DNA of 41,250 nucleotides from Nitrospirae bacterium CG2_30_70_394 (lineage in GTDB: Bacteria; CG2-30-53-67; CG2-30-70-394). The notes under the pieces were generated by a model, which did no database searches, was not told where the DNA came from, and saw only the letters and a program-made list of their open reading frames with translations. How positions within the stretch are numbered: the stretch's first letter is position 1; the number at the start of each line of letters is the position of its first letter. The DNA is taken from positions 1 to 41,250 of the forward strand of contig MNYW01000061.1 in the NCBI GenBank assembly GCA_001873295.1, read 5' to 3'. A program made the position numbers and the translations under genes. Below, piece after piece: positions 8,783 through 19,829 of this stretch.

Positions 8783-9607
8783 TCACTCATCCTTCGCGAG
8801 GTCATCTTCAAAGTAGTAGATCCCGAGCCCCACCCGGTGGTGGCCGCTCCCCGCGACGGCGGGGTGCAGGTCGCGATCGCGTGTTGCGAGCCACTCGTCG
8901 AGCTCCTCCAAGAGCCCCTGGGCGCGGCGCGCGGCGAGGGGCCGGAAGCGGCCCACCGCCTCTTCGGAGAGGTTGTCGTAGGCGACCTTGCGCTGCAACC
9001 AGGCGGTCTCGGCGCCGCCTCGCAGGTTGTGGTCGATGGTGGCGATGAGGTCGGCCGTGTCGGCGCCGAGGATGGCGAGCTTCTCCACCTCGCCGGTGGC
9101 CGGCAGATAGGCGCGGGCGAGGAGCCGGACCTGGCCACCGTTGAGGAGCTCCACCGCGCCCACCCGCACCAGCTCGTCGAGGATGGCACGCGGCGGCACG
9201 TCCCCCGAGTAGTGCTTCACCAAGGTGGCGAAGCTCGCCCCCGCCCCCTCCACGGGCAGCCGCGCCGGGCCGCCCGCCGGCTCGCCAAAGGCGGGATCGC
9301 GCACCCAGCCGCTGATCACCCGCGCGGCGCGGTTGTAGCGCGCCACCGCCACCCCGTCGTTTGGGGCGGCGAGGTTGCGCACCCGGCTCACCTCCTTGCG
9401 CGACAGGCCGGTGAGCACCGAGACGCGGGAGAGCGACTGCTTCCGGCCGGCGAGGGGAAACTCCCCAGCCGCCACCTCCACGTAGACCGTCTTGGCCAGC
9501 TCCGCAAAGGCGCCGTACGGCAGGCCGTTGCGCAGGCAGATCCGCACCAGGGGGCGGAGCAGGCGGAGGATTGCCGCGGCGAGGGCAGCGGCGGGGGTGG
9601 CCGGCAT
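8783..9607 (-). CDS. DUF6502 family protein, probable HTH regulator
   Basis: The 274-aa protein matches the DUF6502 pattern. Its N-terminal half has short helices that look like a winged or simple helix-turn-helix: GLPYGAFAELAKTVYVEVA, then SLSRVSVLTGLSRKEVSRV. A SGWVRDPAF segment follows, with a C-terminal alpha-helical region that includes AILGADTADLIATIDHNL. I infer DNA binding from the helix-turn-helix; the family has no established role. It is the first gene of a two-gene unit with the DUF5666 lipoprotein, which may be its target or partner. Upstream is an AT-rich promoter with a near-palindrome (9608-9627), and no Shine-Dalgarno precedes the ATG, which suggests a leaderless mRNA. Confidence 0.85.
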   Translation of the reverse strand: MPATPAAALAAAILRLLRPLVRICLRNGLPYGAFAELAKTVYVEVAAGEFPLAGRKQSLSRVSVLTGLSRKEVSRVRNLAAPNDGVAVARYNRAARVISGWVRDPAFGEPAGGPARLPVEGAGASFATLVKHYSGDVPPRAILDELVRVGAVELLNGGQVRLLARAYLPATGEVEKLAILGADTADLIATIDHNLRGGAETAWLQRKVAYDNLSEEAVGRFRPLAARRAQGLLEELDEWLATRDRDLHPAVAGSGHHRVGLGIYYFEDDLAKDE

Positions 9608-9641
9608 TTTGGGAATATATCCCCAAACAACCCCTGGTCAA
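9608..9641 (-). promoter_or_regulatory. Leaderless sigma70-type promoter with near-palindrome
   Basis: Minus-strand -35 TTGACC (9636-9641), 16-bp spacer, -10 TATATT (9614-9619), and only six bases (CCCAAA) before the ATG at 9607. Transcription should therefore begin at or next to the start codon. The sequence TTTGGG-AATATAT-CCCCAAA (9608-9627) is an inverted repeat over the -10 box and may be an operator, perhaps for the DUF6502 protein itself. Confidence 0.7.
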
Positions 9642-9704
9642 GGCGACCCCGGCGGTGCGCCTCGCACCAGGGTAGGAACGAACCGCGCGCGCCGCCCCCC
9701 TCGG

Positions 9705-10241
9705 CACCGGGAGGTGGCGCCGGGAGGTGGCACCGGGACTGGGGCACCGGGAGGTGGCACCGGGACCGTGGCACCGGAAGGTGGCGTCGGAACCGGGGCG
9801 CCGGGACTGGGGCACCGGGAGGTGGCACCGAGAGGTGGCACCGGGAGGTGGCGCCGGGACCGTGGCACCGGAAGGTGGCGTCGGAACCGTGGCACCGGGA
9901 CTGGGGCGCCGGGAGGTGGCGCCGGGACCGCGGCGCCGAGAGGTGGCGCCGGGAGGTGGCGTCGGAACCGGGGCGCCGGGAGGTGGCGCCGGGAGGTGGC
10001 ACCGGGACCGCGGCACCGGGACTGGGGCACCGGGAGGTGGCGCCGGGACCGTGGCGCCGGGAGGTGGCACCGGGAGCGCGGCGCCGGGAGGTGGCACCGA
10101 GAGGTAGCGCCGGGACCGTGGCGCCGAGAGGTGGCGCCGGGAGGTGGCGCCGGGACCGCGGCGCCGGGAGGTGGCGCCGGGAGGTGGCACCGAGAGGTGG
10201 CACCGGGAGGTGGCGCCGGGACCGGGGTGCCGGGATCGGGG
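9705..10241 (+). repeat. Minisatellite of 40 contiguous 13/14-bp units
   Basis: Reading unit by unit, 537 bp divide exactly into 40 units with no gaps: 23 of 13 bp and 17 of 14 bp. The common head is CRCCGGGA; the tail is GGTGG (13-bp type) or CCGTGG, CCGCGG, CTGGGG or CCGGGG (14-bp types). A two-unit variant with CGTCGGAACCG recurs at 9785, 9879 and 9960. Because the mix of 13 and 14 breaks the reading frame, this is not a repeat protein, although long stop-free frames cross it. Degenerate units continue to about 10260. The remainder to 10441 holds no gene that I can support. The plus strand is G-rich and could form quadruplexes. Confidence 0.95.
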
Positions 10242-10441
10242 CGCGGGATGGGGGTGCGGGGATCAGAGCGCTCTCCCGCGCGCGCTCCGCGCCGCAGGTG
10301 CGGCCTCCCCTCCGGGCCGCACGCCGGCCGGAGGGGGCGGCTACCGAAGAGCCAAAACCCCGTCGCCGCCGAGCAACCACCACTACCGCCAGAACTAGGA
10401 GGGTGGGGCGGCGGCGCACCCCCGGTTGCGGGAGGGGGTGG

Positions 10442-11101
10442 CTAGCCGATCGCCACCTTTTCCAATCCGAGGAGGTACCGCTTCCACCCCCGGCCGCCCG
10501 AGAAGCCGCCGAGGGAGGCGGCCCCGACCACCCGGTGGCACGGGAGGAGGACCGGCAGTGGGTTGCTGGACAAGGCCTGGCCCACCGCGCGCGCCGCCGC
10601 CGGCCGGCCGAGGTGGGCGGCAAGCTCACCGTAGCGCCAGGTGGTCCCCGCCGGGATCGCAGCGAGCCCCTGCCACACCGCCCGCTGGAATGGGGTCCCC
10701 CCCGCCAGCCGCCACGCCACCCCCGCGAGCACCGCAACCTCGCCGCGCAGGTAGGCGGCGAGCGGGGCCACGGCCGCGTCGAGCCACCCCCCACCCGGCG
10801 GCGAGTCAGCAAGGGGTCGCTCGTCGCGATCGGCGCGCACGATGGCGGCGGCGAGTCGCATGGCACCGGTCGGTGCACCGCCGGCGGGGGGCTCGTCGCG
10901 GTCACCGCGCGCGACCGCGGCGGCAAGGGGCGCCCCACCCGGGGCTGCACCGCCGAGAACCACACGCACCACCACCCCGGCCACCCCCTCCACCACCACC
11001 CACCCCGCCGGGGTGGGAAAGGCGCAAGTGCGGCGCTGCCCCTCTCCCGGCGAGTTTCGGGTGTCTCCGGGGGTTGCCCTCGATCGACGGCGCGAGGCCA
11101 C
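10442..11101 (-). CDS. ogt: Methylated-DNA--protein-cysteine methyltransferase (O6-alkylguanine repair)
   Basis: This suicide enzyme moves alkyl groups from O6-alkylguanine to its own cysteine. The C-terminal domain is complete and typical: TPFQRAVWQGLAAIPAGTTW (helix-turn-helix), GRPAAARAVGQALSSNPLPV, the active-site motif LPCHRVV, then GFSGGRGWKRYLLGLE. The N-terminal domain (from FPTPAGWVVVEGVAGVV) fits the Ogt/MGMT form, with no Ada-type zinc domain. The start is uncertain. GTG 11101 is used here (219 aa), but ATG 11158 and ATG 11191 are also in frame; the residues before FPTPAG are Arg-rich and look non-coding, so even 11101 may be too early. It is divergent from pcrA. Confidence 0.88.
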   Translation of the reverse strand: MASRRRSRATPGDTRNSPGEGQRRTCAFPTPAGWVVVEGVAGVVVRVVLGGAAPGGAPLAAAVARGDRDEPPAGGAPTGAMRLAAAIVRADRDERPLADSPPGGGWLDAAVAPLAAYLRGEVAVLAGVAWRLAGGTPFQRAVWQGLAAIPAGTTWRYGELAAHLGRPAAARAVGQALSSNPLPVLLPCHRVVGAASLGGFSGGRGWKRYLLGLEKVAIG

Positions 11102-11417
11102 CGTTACGCCGGGATCGGGTCGGGTGGTGCGCGGTTGCCTCGATCCACGTGGAGCCATGACGGGTAGACAATCCTGGGCCGGAAACCGCACCCCCTAGGC
11201 GCCCGCGGGGGAGTCCACGAACCCTACGAAGGGGAGACAATCCTACCGTGACGGCGCTCGCCCTCGCGACGATCGCCCAAGTCCGGCACACTCCGCGCGC
11301 CGCGCGCCCATGGCCCCACCCATCCTCCCCCGCCCGCCGTTGTGGCGGGGAGATCTCCACCACCGGCTTGCTGGGGCGCCCTTGCCATTTATCCATCCTC
11401 CGCCGCCCGCCGTTGCC
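11102..11417. other. Divergent intergenic region ogt/pcrA
   Basis: About 316 bp. The 10-mer AGACAATCCT occurs at 11166-11175 and 11235-11244. These are the only AT-rich islands and could belong to promoters for either gene, but I cannot assemble a convincing -35/-10 pair. The 5' limit depends on the true ogt start. Confidence 0.4.
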
Positions 11418-13610
11418 ATGCCAGCCATTGCCCGCCTCCTCGATGCCCTCAACCCGCCGCAGCAACAGGCGGTGGCCCACCGCGGCTCGCCACTGCTCAT
11501 CCTTGCCGGGGCCGGCTCGGGGAAGACCCGCACCCTCACCCACCGGGTCGCCCACCTGTTGTTCACCGGCGATGCCCGGCCGCACCAGATTCTCGCGGTC
11601 ACCTTCACCAACAAGGCGGCGCGGGAGATGGCGGAGCGGATCGCCGCCCTCCTCGGCGGTCCGGCGCCGGGGCTGTGGGCGCTCACCTTCCATGCCTTTG
11701 GCGCCCGCCTCCTGCGCGCCCACGGCGAGCTCCTCGGCTATCCGCCGCGGCTGATCATCTACGACCAGCGCGACCGCCTCACCTTGGTCAAGCAGGTGAT
11801 GAAGGAGCGCAAGATCAACGACCAGCTCTACCCGCCGGCGGCGGTGGCGTGGCGGATCAGTGAGCTGAAGAACCGCCTCCTCGGCCCCGCCGACTACGCC
11901 CAAGAGGCGGGGGAGTTCGGCATCGAGGCCATCACCCTGACCGTCTACCGCGCCTATCAGGAGCGGCTGGCGAAGGGTGGCGCCGCCGACTTCGACGACC
12001 TGCTCATGCAGCCGGTCCGCTTGCTCGCCAGCCACCCGGAGGTGCGCAGCCAATACCGCGACCGCTTCGCCCACATCCTCATCGACGAGTACCAAGACAC
12101 CAACCGCGCCCAGTACCAGCTCGTCCGCTTGTTGGAGGGGAGCCACCCCAACCTGGTCGTGGTGGGCGACGATGACCAGTCGATCTACGGCTGGCGCGGC
12201 GCCGACCTGAACAACATCCTCTCCTTCGAGGCCGACCACCCGGGCTGTCTCACCCTCAAGCTGGAGCAAAACTACCGCTCCACCCCGGAGATCCTGGAGA
12301 CCGCCAACCACCTCATCCGCCACAACCGCGGGCGCAAGGGCAAGGCCCTGTGGACCGACCTCCCCGGCGGCCACCGGCCGCGCCTGCGCCGCTGCGTGGA
12401 CGAGGAGGAGGAGGCGCGCTTCGTCACCGGCGAGATCACCCAAGCGCGCGGAGCCGGCCGGCCGCTCGCCGCCTTCGCCATCCTCTACCGCACCCACGCC
12501 CAGAGCCGGGTGATCGAGGCGGCCCTGCGCGCCGCTAACCTTCCCTACGCGGTCTATGGCGGCCAGCGGTTCTACGAGCGCAAGGAGATCAAGGACTGCC
12601 TCGCCTACCTGCGAGTGTTGGTCAGCCCGGACGATGACCTCTCCTTCGAGCGGATCATCAACCTGCCGCCGCGCGGCCTCGGCGCCAACCTCCTCGCCTA
12701 CCTCCACCAGGTGGCGGTGCGGCAGAGCTGCTCCCTCTACCGGGCGGTCGGCTATGGCCTCGATGACCCCACCCTTCCCGGCCGATCGCGCACCGCCCTC
12801 GCCCGCCTCATCGAGCTCTGGGCGCGCCTGCGGGCGGTGGCCGACCTGCCCCTCCCAACCCTGTTCGACACCCTCCTCGCGGAGACCGGCCTAGTCGCCT
12901 ACGTCGCCCGCGAGGGGACCCCCGAGGCGATCAGCCGGGTGGAAAACGTCCAAGAGCTCGCCACCTCCCTGGCACGCCAGGTGGCCGCCGACCCGGCGAT
13001 CGACCTTCCCACCTACCTGGAACAGATCTCTTTGGTCACCGACCTCGACGAGGCGGCGGACGCGCGCGAGGTGGTCACCCTCATGACCCTGCACGCGGCC
13101 AAGGGGCTGGAGTACCCGGTGGTCTTCATCACCGGCCTGGAGGAGGGGCTCTTCCCGCACAAGATGGCCCAGGGGTCGGACGAGGAGATCGAGGAGGAGC
13201 GGCGCCTCGCCTACGTCGGGATCACCCGGGCGAAGGAGCGCCTCTACCTCACCCTCGCCACCCGCCGCCACCTCCAAGGCACGGTCCAGTACAACCCGCC
13301 GTCGCGCTTCCTCGACGAGATCCCCGAGGCGCTTTTGGAGATCGACACCCCGCCCGTCGCCCTGCCCCGGGTGGCGCGCGCGCCCTCCGAGCGGACCGCC
13401 TTCGCCGCCCCGCGACCCTCCCAGATCTCGACCCCGGCGCGGTCGACCGACCCCTTCCCCCTCGGCGCCCGCGTCACCCACCCGCGCTGGGGCGACGGCA
13501 AGGTCGTCGCCCGCGAGGGCGACGGCGCCGAACTCAAGGTCTCGGTCCGCTTCCCCACGGTCGGCGTCAAACGGATGCTCGCCAGCCGCGCCCCTTTGCA
13601 GGCGGGGTGA
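11418..13610 (+). CDS. pcrA: ATP-dependent DNA helicase, UvrD/PcrA type
   Basis: A superfamily 1A 3'-5' helicase for repair and replication, 730 aa. All motifs are present: Q-motif LNPPQQQAV, Walker A AGAGSGKT (residues 30-37), motif II DEYQDTNRAQ, III GDDDQSIYGWRGAD, IV LEQNYRS, V LMTLHAAKGLEYPVVF, VI RRLAYVGITRAKERLYL. The C-terminus carries the Tudor-like domain (PLGARVTHPRWGDGKVV ... VGVKRML) that in this family contacts RNA polymerase. The start ATG is chosen because MPAIARLLDALNPPQQQ places the Q-motif at the usual distance; the frame runs further upstream through non-coding-like sequence. Both uvrD and pcrA names are used for this type. Confidence 0.96.
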   Translation: MPAIARLLDALNPPQQQAVAHRGSPLLILAGAGSGKTRTLTHRVAHLLFTGDARPHQILAVTFTNKAAREMAERIAALLGGPAPGLWALTFHAFGARLLRAHGELLGYPPRLIIYDQRDRLTLVKQVMKERKINDQLYPPAAVAWRISELKNRLLGPADYAQEAGEFGIEAITLTVYRAYQERLAKGGAADFDDLLMQPVRLLASHPEVRSQYRDRFAHILIDEYQDTNRAQYQLVRLLEGSHPNLVVVGDDDQSIYGWRGADLNNILSFEADHPGCLTLKLEQNYRSTPEILETANHLIRHNRGRKGKALWTDLPGGHRPRLRRCVDEEEEARFVTGEITQARGAGRPLAAFAILYRTHAQSRVIEAALRAANLPYAVYGGQRFYERKEIKDCLAYLRVLVSPDDDLSFERIINLPPRGLGANLLAYLHQVAVRQSCSLYRAVGYGLDDPTLPGRSRTALARLIELWARLRAVADLPLPTLFDTLLAETGLVAYVAREGTPEAISRVENVQELATSLARQVAADPAIDLPTYLEQISLVTDLDEAADAREVVTLMTLHAAKGLEYPVVFITGLEEGLFPHKMAQGSDEEIEEERRLAYVGITRAKERLYLTLATRRHLQGTVQYNPPSRFLDEIPEALLEIDTPPVALPRVARAPSERTAFAAPRPSQISTPARSTDPFPLGARVTHPRWGDGKVVAREGDGAELKVSVRFPTVGVKRMLASRAPLQAG

Positions 13611-13812
13611 GAGACGCCCCACCCATGGACGCCATTCGCCGCGCCCTCCGTGGTGAGCCCGCCTTCCGCGCCGCGCTAGCGCGGGGCGTGCGGAGGTAAG
13701 CCGGACCTCCGGCACCTCTCCCGCCGCCACTTCGCGCCGGCGCGCGCCCTCCTTCGCCCACGCACCGCCGCCGCGGGGCACGCCCCACCCATGGCCCGGG
13801 ACGCAAGAGACC

Positions 13813-13929
13813 CTTCGCGCCTTCGCGTCCTTGCGTTTTGCAGTACGGGGCGGCGAGGGGAAGGTGGGGAGCCACGGGAGAGTCCACGGGCCAGCAAACG
13901 ACTCGCCGCAAGGACGCAAAGGTGCAAAG
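13813..13929. repeat. Inverted repeat with 22-nt arms between convergent genes
   Basis: The left arm (13814-13835, ending CTTCGCGTCCTTGCG) and right arm (13908-13929, beginning CGCAAGGACGCAAAGG) are complementary at about 19 of 22 positions around a spacer of about 70 bp. It lies in the 367-bp gap (13611-13977) between the 3' ends of pcrA and the amidohydrolase, where I see no gene. The 11-mer GCCCCACCCATGG also occurs twice in this gap (about 13617 and 13786). Confidence 0.7.
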
Positions 13930-13977
13930 CGGGGTGACCGGTCGCCCTCGGTGGCGGCAGGCCGCCGGGGGTGGCGC

Positions 13978-14796
13978 CTACGGGGCGGGGGGCGGGGTGG
14001 CGAGGGCGGCGTAGCTCTCCGGCCTCCGGTCTTCGAGGAAGTGGGTGGCGGCACGCGCTTCGGCGATGCGCGCCGGGTCGATCTCCGCCATCAGGATCGA
14101 CTCGCCCTCGCCGGTCTCGGCGATGGCGGTGCCGAAGGGGTCGGCGACAAAGGAGCGGCCGTAGAACTGGCGATCGCCCTCCTTGCCGGTGCGGTTGAGG
14201 CGGACCACGTAGAGGTTGTTGCACAGGGCGTGGGAGCAGAGCAGGGCGCGCCAGCGGTCGTGCGAGTTGAGGGCGGCGGCGGTGGGGGCGAAGATGAGGT
14301 CGGCCCCCGCCAGGGCGAGGAGGCGCGCCCCCTCGGGGAAGTAGTTTTCCCAGCAAATCTGCACCCCGACCTTGAGTCCGGCCGCCGCGAACGGGGTGGG
14401 CGGTCCATCGCCGGGGGTGAAGCAGCTCCGTTCGTGGTAGCCGTCGATGTCGGGGAGCTGGCGCTTGCGGTGGCGGTCCGCGACCGTGCCGTCGGGGGTG
14501 AGGTGGAAGGCGGTGTTGTGCCACCGCTCGCCGGCGCGTTCCGGGAGCGGGACGATCAGGTGGATCTGGTGGGTGCGGGCAAGCTCCGCGAACCGCGCGA
14601 GCAGGGGCTGGTGGTCGTCAATGGGGATCGCCACGTTCGCCGTCGCGGGGAACCACCGGGTGCAGCAGAGCTGCCCCAAGAAGACCAGGTTGGCACCGCG
14701 CGCGGCCGCCACCGCGGTGAGCTCCGCGAGGTGGGCGACGTTGCGCGCCACGTCCCCGCTGGCGGCGGTCTGGATGGCGGCGATGGTCGTGGCCAT
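13978..14796 (-). CDS. Nitrilase-superfamily amidohydrolase, N-carbamoylputrescine-amidase-like, with Glu-to-Gln change
   Basis: The 272-aa protein aligns along its length with the AguB-type branch, which hydrolyses N-carbamoylputrescine to putrescine. The Lys region HRKRQLPDIDGYHERSCFTPGD and the Cys nucleophile region VGVQICWENYFPEGARLLAL are well kept. The third member of the Glu-Lys-Cys triad is not: the family's LxELF-type stretch reads ANLVFLGQLCCTRWFP, with codon CAG where the Glu should be. The protein could be inactive, could use another base, or could have a different activity; I would not call it AguB. The start is the ATG giving MATTIAAIQTAAS, the usual family N-terminus; the Shine-Dalgarno is poor. 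It lies downstream of secA on the same strand after 235 bp. Confidence 0.82.
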   Translation of the reverse strand: MATTIAAIQTAASGDVARNVAHLAELTAVAAARGANLVFLGQLCCTRWFPATANVAIPIDDHQPLLARFAELARTHQIHLIVPLPERAGERWHNTAFHLTPDGTVADRHRKRQLPDIDGYHERSCFTPGDGPPTPFAAAGLKVGVQICWENYFPEGARLLALAGADLIFAPTAAALNSHDRWRALLCSHALCNNLYVVRLNRTGKEGDRQFYGRSFVADPFGTAIAETGEGESILMAEIDPARIAEARAATHFLEDRRPESYAALATPPPAP

Positions 14797-15031
14797 GGGG
14801 GCAGGCGCCGCGCGCCGGGGTGCGATGGGGGGTGGGAAAGGTGGCTGGAGTCGGCGGGCGGCCGGCGCGCTACTTGGCGTGCGCCGCTATCCTACTCTGG
14901 ATTGCCCACCGGGGATCTACGGCGGGGATCTACGGCGACCGTGCCTCTGCACCGCGGTGGTGGGTCGCTCGGCGGGCCACCCCTTCCCTCCGCCCGCCTC
15001 TCGGCCCGCGGCCGCGGCGGGGGAGGGCGCC

Positions 15032-17824
<2,793 letters not shown>

Positions 17825-18087
17825 GGGAAGGCAGGGGAGGGTGGGAAAAGGGGGCTACCCTACCACACCCACCGTGGGGGCGGACCGTGGACCGCCGGGG
17901 GTCCGCGAGCCCGGAGGGCGCACCGGGGATCGTCTGAGTAAGGGGGCCCCTGGACTTAAAATGTGGGCCGGGTCAGCAAGTCCGAGCCGGCGGCCGACTT
18001 GGGGGAGGGCGAGGGCGCGGACCAGGAGGCCCGCCAGTCGCCGCGTGCGGTCGTGCCCGCGCCGGTCCTCCTCCGGGTGAATCCGGG

Positions 18088-18981
18088 CTAATCGAGCATG
18101 TAGTCCAGCGGGTCGTGGTGGACTCCGGCGACGCGCACCTCGTAGTGGACGTGGGGGCCGGTGGAGCGGCCACTCGATCCCATGTAGGCGATCACGTCCC
18201 CGCGCCGGACCGCGGCGCCGGGCTGGACGATCACCTGGGCGAGGTGGCCGTAGAGGGTCTCCACCGTGGCGCCGTGATTGAGGAGGACGAACCGGCCGTA
18301 GCCGGCGGGGTCACGGTCCACCGACGCTACCGCGCCATCGGCGCTCGCCACCACCGGGGTGCCGAAGCGGCCGGCGATGTCGACGCCTTCGTGGAGTTTC
18401 CAACGGTGGGTGTACGGGTCGACCCGGCGGCCGAAGGGGGAGGCGATCCAGCCGCGCACCGGCCAGATGGAGGGGTGGGCGGCCATCTCCTCTTGGCGGT
18501 TCTCGAGCAGGCGAGTCAGCTCCACGAACCCCTGCTTCTGCCGCCCCACCTCCGCGGCCGTCACCCCGGCCGCGCGGTTGAGGTCGTCGAGGCGGCGGGC
18601 CAGCGGGGCGCGCTTCACGCGAGGGTGGGATGAGCTGCCGCCGATGCCGAAGAACTGGCTGTTGATTGACGGCGGGCGGTTGTCGGCCACCACCTGCAGG
18701 CGGTCGTTGAGGCTACGCACCTGGGCGAGCTCGTCGTTGAGCTGGTCGTATAGGTAGCGCGACCCCTGGTAGCCCGCCTCCGCCGCCGCCAGCTCCGCGC
18801 GGACGCCGCGGTATTGGGCCGCGAGGGAGACCGCCGCCACCGCCAACACGACGCAGGTGGGGAGGAGGGCGGCGACAGCGATCAGGAGCGGTCGCGGCAG
18901 GCGGGCGACACGCACCGCGCCATCACCGCGGTGGACCTGAAGGCGAAACTCCAGGCCGGTTATCTTGGAATCTTTCCGCAC
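18088..18981 (-). CDS. M23-family (LytM-type) peptidoglycan endopeptidase or divisome activator
   Basis: The 297-aa protein has a short cytoplasmic N-terminus, one membrane anchor at about residues 28-53 (PRPLLIAVAALLPTCVVLAV...), a periplasmic helical or coiled-coil stretch to about 165, and a C-terminal LytM domain. The zinc site is intact: LHEGVDIAG near 195-203 (His and Asp) and HVHYE near 275. PFGRRVDPYT and YGRFVLLNHG are typical of the family, so it is probably an active endopeptidase that cuts cross-links. The start is a GTG at 18981, placed so that MRKDSKITGLEF precedes the anchor. A promoter ends only a few bases upstream, so the mRNA may be leaderless. secA follows after 263 bp. 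Confidence 0.93.
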   Translation of the reverse strand: MRKDSKITGLEFRLQVHRGDGAVRVARLPRPLLIAVAALLPTCVVLAVAAVSLAAQYRGVRAELAAAEAGYQGSRYLYDQLNDELAQVRSLNDRLQVVADNRPPSINSQFFGIGGSSSHPRVKRAPLARRLDDLNRAAGVTAAEVGRQKQGFVELTRLLENRQEEMAAHPSIWPVRGWIASPFGRRVDPYTHRWKLHEGVDIAGRFGTPVVASADGAVASVDRDPAGYGRFVLLNHGATVETLYGHLAQVIVQPGAAVRRGDVIAYMGSSGRSTGPHVHYEVRVAGVHHDPLDYMLD

Positions 18982-18990
18982 GACCGGCGG

Positions 18991-19020
18991 TCTCTAGCAC
19001 GCAGGAGCAGAGGGGGTCAA
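18991..19020 (-). promoter_or_regulatory. Candidate promoter of the M23 peptidase gene
   Basis: Minus-strand -35 TTGACC (19015-19020), 18-bp spacer, weak -10 TAGAGA (18991-18996). The predicted start is within a few bases of the GTG codon. The -35 follows directly after the T-run of the hairpin at 19024-19051. Confidence 0.4.
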
Positions 19021-19023
19021 ACC

Positions 19024-19051
19024 AAAAAAGGCGCGCCGGCGGTGGCCGGCG
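19024..19051 (-). terminator. Terminator-like hairpin upstream of the M23 promoter
   Basis: On the minus strand CGCCGGC and GCCGGCG form a 7-bp stem with a 4-nt loop, followed by CGCC and T6. No minus-strand gene lies upstream; the neighbour is the divergent HAD gene. It would stop antisense transcripts from entering the M23-secA unit. Confidence 0.55.
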
Positions 19052-19148
19052 TGGGGGGGAACGAGACGCCATTTTCCCCCTCAGGCGGATCGCCGCGGCC
19101 GGTGTACCCTACCCCCCAACCCTTCGCTCCACCCGGGTCGCTCCCCCT

Positions 19149-19829
19149 ATGGATCACGCGGTCATCTTTGATTTCAACGGGGTCCTCCTCGACGACGAGC
19201 GGATCCACCAGGCCCTGTTCAACGAGATCCTCGCCCCTTTGGGATACGCCATCTCCGCGGCGGAGTACTTCGACCGCTACGTCGGCTTCGACGACGCCGA
19301 CTGCTTCCGCCATATCGTGGAGGAGCGCGGCGGGGCGATCGACGAGGCCGAGGTGGTGCGCTGGATCGCGGCCAAGGCGGCGCGCTACCGCATCCGTATG
19401 GCGCACGACCCGCCGCTCTTTCCGGGGGCGGTGGCGGTGGTGCGGGAACTCGCCCGCCACCACCCTCTCGCCATCTGTTCCGGCGCCCTGCGGGCGGAGG
19501 TCGAGGGGGTGCTCGCCGCCGCCAACCTCAGCGACTGCTTCGCGGCGGTGGTGGTGGCGGAGGACGTGGTGCACGGCAAGCCGGATCCCGAGGGATACGA
19601 GCGTGCCCTCGTTGCCCTCAAGCGCCGCACCAAGCCCGCCCTGACCGCCGACCACTGCCTGGTGATCGAGGACACGGTGGCGGGGATCGCGGCGGCGAAA
19701 GGGGCGGGGATGCGCTGTCTCGCGGTCGCCCACACCTACCCGGTGGCGCGCCTCAGCGGGGCGGATCGGATCGTCGCCACCCTGGCGGAGGTCACCCCGA
19801 CCCTGGTCGCGGCGCTTTTCCGGGGGTGA
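19149..19829 (+). CDS. HAD-superfamily hydrolase, beta-phosphoglucomutase-like subfamily
   Basis: The 226-aa protein has the Rossmann-type HAD core with an alpha-helical cap. Motif I is FDFNGVLLDDE with nucleophile Asp8, motif II CSGALR, motif III Lys in HGKPDPEGY, and motif IV VIEDTVAGIAAAKGAG. The cap region and GKPDP form are those of the phosphatase/beta-phosphoglucomutase group. The residue two after the nucleophile, usually an Asp acting as acid/base, is Asn10 (codon AAC). Substrate unknown: a small phosphomonoester is likely. The gene is divergent from the M23 gene and has no partner in an obvious operon. Confidence 0.88.
   Translation: MDHAVIFDFNGVLLDDERIHQALFNEILAPLGYAISAAEYFDRYVGFDDADCFRHIVEERGGAIDEAEVVRWIAAKAARYRIRMAHDPPLFPGAVAVVRELARHHPLAICSGALRAEVEGVLAAANLSDCFAAVVVAEDVVHGKPDPEGYERALVALKRRTKPALTADHCLVIEDTVAGIAAAKGAGMRCLAVAHTYPVARLSGADRIVATLAEVTPTLVAALFRG

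Noticed and set aside
9705-10241. CRISPR array, or a gene for a proline-rich repeat protein
   Set aside because: There are no spacers, and units of 13 and 14 bp shift the frame from unit to unit; the long open frames are a result of GC content.
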